Shown here: in pieces, positions 60,193 to 64,000 of the stretch
Layout of the letters: each line of letters opens with the position of its first letter
Numbering within the stretch: position 1 is the stretch's first letter
From: Bacillota bacterium
Lineage (GTDB): Bacteria; Bacillota; UBA4882; UBA8346
Direction of reading: 5' to 3'
Assembly (NCBI GenBank): GCA_023417475.1
Contig: JAEZFP010000045.1
Span: 1 to 64,000, forward strand
DNA: 64,000 nucleotides
The notes under the pieces: model-generated
Told to the model about the DNA's origin: nothing
The model's database searches: none
The model's input: only the letters and a program-made list of their open reading frames with translations
Program-made: the position numbers and the translations under genes

Positions 60193-60236
60193 ATTGAATT
60201 TAAGGTCTAACTGTTATATAATAGATATAACAGTTA
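60193..60236 (+). promoter_or_regulatory. Promoter with palindromic operator before the GntR operon
   Basis: TTGAAT (60193-60198), 17 bp, TATAAT (60216-60221). A perfect palindrome with 12-bp arms, CTAACTGTTATA (60206-60217) and TATAACAGTTAG (60225-60236), covers the -10 box. The position suits autorepression by the YtrA-type regulator encoded just downstream. Confidence 0.75.
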
Positions 60237-60252
60237 GAGAGGGAGGAAACAC

Positions 60253-60636
60253 TTGTTAATCACCATTGATTTTCAAGCGGAGGTCCCGTTGTATTGGCAG
60301 TTGCGTACCCAGATTATTGCCGGGATTGCCGCCGGCGAACTGCAACCTGGGGAGGCCTTGCCGTCGGTCCGGCAATTCGCCGTTGACCTTGGCATCAATA
60401 TGCATACCGTCAATAAGGCCTATAATCTGTTGCGCCAAGACGGCTATATCACGATTCACCGTCAAAAAGGCGCTGTCGTCTCCGAAAACCCGCCGCGGGA
60501 CTCCGCGGAGTACCGGCAGCGGTTGCGGACTGACTTACAGCCGTTGATCGCCGAAGCCTTCTGCCGGGGTTTGTCCGCCGGCGAATTTCTGAAAGAGTGT
60601 CAAACGCTTTTCGACCGATTCGAAACGAAAGGATGA
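60253..60636 (+). CDS. GntR-family regulator, YtrA subfamily
   Basis: 127 residues: a winged helix (PLYWQLRTQIIAGIAAGELQ, then LPSVRQFAVDLGINMHTVNKAY and GYITIHRQKGAVV) and a short C-terminal helical dimerisation tail, as in YtrA regulators that lack a ligand domain. Such genes lead ABC-exporter or membrane-protein operons and repress themselves. TTG 60253 behind GGGAGG. It likely binds the palindrome at 60206-60236. Co-transcribed with the DUF1648 protein 6 bp downstream. Confidence 0.88.
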   Translation: MLITIDFQAEVPLYWQLRTQIIAGIAAGELQPGEALPSVRQFAVDLGINMHTVNKAYNLLRQDGYITIHRQKGAVVSENPPRDSAEYRQRLRTDLQPLIAEAFCRGLSAGEFLKECQTLFDRFETKG

Positions 60637-60642
60637 TAATGG

Positions 60643-61761
60643 ATGAATTGGATGGTTGGCTTAACTATTAGCGTGACTTACCTGCCGGTAGTGATCTTTT
60701 TTGCGTTCACTCCATATTTGACCCGAAAAACCGAGCAGTTTGGTGTTGGGATTCCGGAAGCGGTTTATGATCATCCGGAAGTGGCGCAATTGCGGAAACG
60801 GTATCGCAATCGAAATTTGCTCAGCGGCAGTTTGTTTGCGGTTTTATTCGTCTTGGGTAACGTTTGGGCGACCAATATGACGATGACCATTTTATTGCCC
60901 AGCGGCTTAATCGGGCAGATCGTTCTCGGGTTCACCTTTTATTTTCAGGGACACCGGAAGATGCGCCAATTAAAATCAGTGCACCAATGGGGGCAGGATC
61001 AAACCGCGGTTATTGTCGTCGATACCCGATTCCGAACAGGGAAAGTGGCGGTCTCGCCCTGGTGGTTTCTTGCTTTTGGGGTAATTATCATTCTGACTTG
61101 GCTGTTAGGTTATGGCCTTTTTGATCGGATGCCCAATAGGGTGCCATTGCACTATAACTATCTCGGCCAAGTGGATCAATGGGGAATCAAATCGTGGAAA
61201 TTAATCTATTTTGCCCCGGTTATGCAACTTCTCATCAGTATATTGATGGTTTTTGTTTATTGGATCATCGGCCAATCAAAACAACAGGTTGATCCCGATA
61301 ACCCGGAGCAATCCGTCGTTCAAAATCAAGTGTTCCGGTTGCGTTGGTCCGCCTTTATTGTTTTTGTCGGGATGGCGTTGTTGCTGGTGTTTACGTGGAT
61401 GCAAGCGACATTTCTCGGGTTGGTGAAAACCCGTTGGATGATCATAGGGGTTCCTTTACTGGTCGGTGGTTTGATTGTGGTCGCGGCGTTGGTTTTGGCG
61501 GTCACCACCGGACAAGGCGGTAGCCGGTTGCGATTCTCCCAATCGAAAAACGGTAAGCTGATCAACCGCGATGAAGATCGTTTTTGGAAACTCGGCATGT
61601 TTTACTATAATCCCGACGACCCGGCCATATTTGTTGAAAAACGGTTTGGCATCGGTTGGACCAATAACTTTGCCCAACCGCTGAGTTGGCTCTGGCTGTT
61701 GGGTTCGGTGGTGGTATTGCCGCTGGCGATTATTGCCGTCAATCAGTTGCTGACCCGGTAA
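60643..61761 (+). CDS. DUF1648/DUF5808 membrane protein (SdpI-related)
   Basis: 372 residues with about eight membrane helices. The DUF1648 motif is seen at FDRMPNRVPLHYNYLGQVDQ and the C-terminal DUF5808 segment at DRFWKLGMFYYNPDDPAIFV, then KRFGIGWTNNF. Such proteins accompany YtrA-type regulators and are related to the SdpI immunity protein; the molecular function is unsettled. ATG 60643 (GAAAGGATGATA upstream). Operon with the GntR gene. Confidence 0.82.
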   Translation: MNWMVGLTISVTYLPVVIFFAFTPYLTRKTEQFGVGIPEAVYDHPEVAQLRKRYRNRNLLSGSLFAVLFVLGNVWATNMTMTILLPSGLIGQIVLGFTFYFQGHRKMRQLKSVHQWGQDQTAVIVVDTRFRTGKVAVSPWWFLAFGVIIILTWLLGYGLFDRMPNRVPLHYNYLGQVDQWGIKSWKLIYFAPVMQLLISILMVFVYWIIGQSKQQVDPDNPEQSVVQNQVFRLRWSAFIVFVGMALLLVFTWMQATFLGLVKTRWMIIGVPLLVGGLIVVAALVLAVTTGQGGSRLRFSQSKNGKLINRDEDRFWKLGMFYYNPDDPAIFVEKRFGIGWTNNFAQPLSWLWLLGSVVVLPLAIIAVNQLLTR

Positions 61762-61834
61762 GGGGAAATGATCGTATTCTAGTAGTCGCCCACCCCGACT
61801 TGTCGGGCGCGAGAGAAAGAAAATCAAGTCTAAG

Positions 61835-61940
61835 TGCGATCCCTATCCCTAAAGATAACCACAAGGCGTTAAACTCTATAAAAGAGCGAATAGGCGGACG
61901 AAGGATTGTGGTTGTCTTTTTAAAGGACAAAAGGATCGCA
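61835..61940. repeat. Nested inverted repeats between the DUF1648 and ABC genes
   Basis: TGCGATCC (61835-61842) and GGATCGCA (61933-61940) enclose AAAGATAACCACAA (61851-61864) and TTGTGGTTGTCTTT (61906-61919), which match in 13 of 14, and a small inner CTCT/AGAG hairpin. About 106 nt could fold into a single rod. A CCCGAC-TT-GTCGGG hairpin lies just before it (~61793-61806). No open frame. Possibly a structured RNA or dispersed repeat. Confidence 0.45.
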
Positions 61941-61975
61941 GTTGGACATCGAAGCGATTTTCTGAGTGGAAAGCA

Positions 61976-62000
61976 AAAGCCAGCCGATCCGGCTGGCTTT
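61976..62000 (-). terminator. Terminator of the ABC-2 exporter operon
   Basis: AAAGCCAGCCG and CGGCTGGCTTT (61976-62000) form an 11-bp stem with a 3-nt loop just beyond the ATPase stop codon on the minus strand; T-rich sequence also follows on the + strand. Confidence 0.7.
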
Positions 62001-62008
62001 GTGTTTGT

Positions 62009-62875
62009 TTATTGCGATGGGGCTACGGTAAGATTTTGAAAAATCTGCTCCATGGTGGCTTCCATGGAGTGGACGGCGATCACTTGCCGGCTTTCATAAA
62101 GACGCGCCAGCCAGGCCAGGTTTTCGGCATCAGGCTTGATAATCCGCTCTTGAATAACCGCCGTTTGTTCCGGGCTTTCATAAAAATGAACCCGCAAGGT
62201 CGCCTGACCAAATTGTTCTTTTAATAACCGCGGTTCAGCTAAAACCACCAACCGGCCGTGATTGATAAAGCCGATCCGGTCGCAGAGCTCGTCGACCTCG
62301 GTCATGTCGTGACTGGTCAGAATGATGGTGATGCCTTGCCGTTTCAATTCCAATAAATAGTCGCGGATCACGCGGGCGGAGACCGGATCAAGCCCCGAAC
62401 ACGGTTCATCCAAAAACAATAATTGCGGTTGGTGAATGAAAGCCCGGGCAATCAGCACCCGTTGCCGCATGCCTTTGGAGTAGGTTTTGACCGGATCATG
62501 AGCGCGTTCCCAAATGTCCATCCGTTCCAGCAACGGTTGAACCCGGGTCAGCGGCTGATCGTAAATCTTACAAGTGATCGCCAGGTTTTGATAGGCCGAC
62601 AAGGTTTCAATCAGGTTGGGTTTTTCAAACACCACGCCGATCCGGGCGTGAACCAGTTTCAATTCCCGGCTCAAATCGCGCCCGAAGATGGTGACGGTTC
62701 CGGCGGAAGGTTTGGAGAGACCTAGCAGCATCCGGATGGTAGAAGTTTTACCGGCGCCGTTCGGTCCCAACAGTCCCAGCGTTTCACCCTCGGCTACGGT
62801 GAAAGAGAGATCATCAACCGCGTAGCGTTGGCCGAATTGTTTGGTTAAATTTGCGACAGTCACAATGTTTTGCAT
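62009..62875 (-). CDS. ABC-2 type exporter ATPase
   Basis: 288 residues. Walker A GPNGAGKTS (residues ~39-47), signature YSKGMRQRVLIARAF, Walker B LLFLDEPCSGLD, H-loop ILTSHDM, and a C-terminal region as in drug/Na+ (NatA, CcmA, YtrB-like) exporters. ATG 62875 follows the permease stop after only 2 bp, so the two are co-translated. Substrate unknown. Confidence 0.9.
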   Translation of the reverse strand: MQNIVTVANLTKQFGQRYAVDDLSFTVAEGETLGLLGPNGAGKTSTIRMLLGLSKPSAGTVTIFGRDLSRELKLVHARIGVVFEKPNLIETLSAYQNLAITCKIYDQPLTRVQPLLERMDIWERAHDPVKTYSKGMRQRVLIARAFIHQPQLLFLDEPCSGLDPVSARVIRDYLLELKRQGITIILTSHDMTEVDELCDRIGFINHGRLVVLAEPRLLKEQFGQATLRVHFYESPEQTAVIQERIIKPDAENLAWLARLYESRQVIAVHSMEATMEQIFQNLTVAPSQ

Positions 62876-62877
62876 GC

Positions 62878-63894
62878 TCAGAAATCCGCTTTCTTATTAA
62901 TCCAGAAAACCATGATTGTCCCCAAAACCAAGCATTCTAAAATTAAACCGGCAATTAGCGCCGTCACCTGCGGAGAAAAGGATTGCATCAGAATAGCTTG
63001 TTCGAAACCCCGCCAAACCAGAAAGGAAGGGAAGAGGATCAGCAGGTTTTTGCCGGCGATCGCCAGATCGGCAACCATCAGCGGAAAGGTTGAGATCAGG
63101 TACAGGACCGTGGCCAGGGTTCGCGCCAGCAACGCATTAGGGGCGAACAGCCCGATCAGCATTGCTTGAATCGCGTATATCAACGCTCCAAGTAAGGCAA
63201 AGATCAGTATCATCGGGATATTGCTCGGGCAACCCGTCAACCATAAAGTAATCAAGATTGAAACAACCCCGACCAAGGCGGCCCAGGTCAGTTTGGCGCC
63301 GATCAATTCGGCCAAGGTTGCCGGCGAAACCAACACCGCATGCAAGGTTTGTTTCTCCTTTTCGTCGGCAATTGCCGCCGCGGTTTGCAAAAGACAAACC
63401 GTTAAAATCAACTGAATCAACCATAAGGGGATCGATAACCACCGGGGTTGAATTGTGGAATTGATAAAATCAACTTTGATTTGCGGGACCTGATTGTGGG
63501 AATACGACTGAAGCAGCGCCACGTTGAGAGCGTTGGTCAGCAGCAACACCTTTTGAGCTTCCGTTTTGTTGGCGAGCAGCAGCACTTTTCCGGAAACAAG
63601 CGTCGGACTGGCGATTACCGCGGCGACGTCCCCTTGTTGTAAAGCGCGGAACGCCTGGTTTTGTTCAGGAAAATAAACCAGTTTGATCTGGGGTTGTTTA
63701 AAAAGTTGTTGGACAGTAGGGGTCAACTCCGCCGAATAAGCGACGCTGAATTGGGCGCGATCGGCTTCACGATAGACGAAATTGAACAAAAAACCGATAA
63801 ACAAAGGCAAAGCCAAGGCCAGCAGCCAGGACTTACTGGAATAAAACTCGCGATACTCTTTTTCAAATAAAGCCAGGAAGCGTTTTCCGTTCAT
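62878..63894 (-). CDS. ABC-2 type exporter permease
   Basis: 338 residues. One N-terminal helix is followed by a large extracytoplasmic loop (about residues 35-160) and then five C-terminal helices, the ABC-2/NatB layout. The motif QTAAAIADEKEKQTLHAVL is typical of the family's coupling helix. ATG 63894, 6 nt after GGAG, is preferred to ATG 63906. First gene of the minus-strand operon. Confidence 0.85.
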   Translation of the reverse strand: MNGKRFLALFEKEYREFYSSKSWLLALALPLFIGFLFNFVYREADRAQFSVAYSAELTPTVQQLFKQPQIKLVYFPEQNQAFRALQQGDVAAVIASPTLVSGKVLLLANKTEAQKVLLLTNALNVALLQSYSHNQVPQIKVDFINSTIQPRWLSIPLWLIQLILTVCLLQTAAAIADEKEKQTLHAVLVSPATLAELIGAKLTWAALVGVVSILITLWLTGCPSNIPMILIFALLGALIYAIQAMLIGLFAPNALLARTLATVLYLISTFPLMVADLAIAGKNLLILFPSFLVWRGFEQAILMQSFSPQVTALIAGLILECLVLGTIMVFWINKKADF

Positions 63895-63908
63895 CCGAAT
63901 CTCCATAT

Positions 63909-63943
63909 AAAATAATACAGGCCAAGTAGACCTGTATTATTTT
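63909..63943 (-). promoter_or_regulatory. Palindrome just upstream of the exporter operon
   Basis: AAAATAATACAGG (63909-63921) and CCTGTATTATTTT (63931-63943) are perfect 13-bp complements around a 9-nt loop, ending a few bases from the RBS of the permease gene. It may be an operator, or a terminator/attenuator of minus-strand transcription from outside the window. Confidence 0.55.
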
Positions 63944-64000
63944 GGGTCAAAGTTTATGTACGGTCACAAACAGTTAAATTAAAAATTCTTAACAAAAACC

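Overview
The window looks like a chromosomal segment of an anaerobic Bacillota (Firmicutes) bacterium. Evidence for this is a methionyl-tRNA synthetase behind a T-box leader, sigma-A type promoters, strong GGAGG ribosome binding sites with many TTG starts, an LL-diaminopimelate aminotransferase, corrinoid proteins and oxygen-sensitive Fe-S enzymes. A KpsF-type arabinose-5-phosphate isomerase and several solute-binding proteins without a lipobox hint at a diderm envelope; this is inference.

Layout. 1-127 is the 3' end of a group II intron that forms the C-terminal end of an antisense MFS gene. 1442-3050 holds a divergent LysR / flavin reductase pair. 3.1-46.3 kb is one large, mostly + strand sulfur/one-carbon island. 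It holds a NifX-like protein, two NifH-like reductases, three NifD/NifK-like pairs (D1K1, K2D2, D3K3) and a NifB-like radical SAM protein. It also holds seven SsuC/TauC-type permeases with three binding proteins but one ATPase, a cysteine synthase, two corrinoid proteins, three MtaA/MtsA-like (UroD-fold) methyltransferases, a RACo-type corrinoid activator and a QueG-like Fe-S protein. The rest of the island is two MetNIQ transporters, an M20 amidohydrolase, a DUF1638 protein, a DUF2292 protein and a copper-handling module. From 46.3 kb the DNA is visibly more AT-rich for several kb and is ordinary: Nudix, S41 protease, T-box/metG, KpsF, GNAT, an AAA ATPase and an IS1182-family insertion sequence. 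Then come topB, a small secreted protein, a striking DnaA-box array, dapL, a YtrA-type GntR operon and an ABC-2 exporter.

How the island may work (inference). All three D/K pairs keep the six P-cluster cysteines and the cofactor cysteine of nitrogenase. They lack the FeMo-co histidine (alpha-His442) and the N2-reduction residues alpha-Gln191, alpha-His195 and alpha-Arg96. With a NifB-like protein but no NifEN or NifV, this fits the methylthio-alkane-reductase branch of nitrogenase-like enzymes (reductive C-S cleavage) better than N2 fixation. The transporters would import organosulfur compounds. The D/K enzymes would release thiols or sulfide, cysteine synthase would capture sulfide, and the corrinoid/MtsA-like set would take methyl groups from methylated sulfur compounds.

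The most unusual signal is a family of seven short leader elements (3256, 3348, 13448, 15282, 16495, 17271, 36708). In each, a small conserved hairpin overlaps and excludes an intrinsic terminator. They occur only in front of transcription units of the island and look like an undescribed RNA antitermination switch for this regulon. A second unexplained signal is ten exact TTATNCACA DnaA boxes in about 360 bp (58292-58648), mostly spaced 42 or 21 bp.
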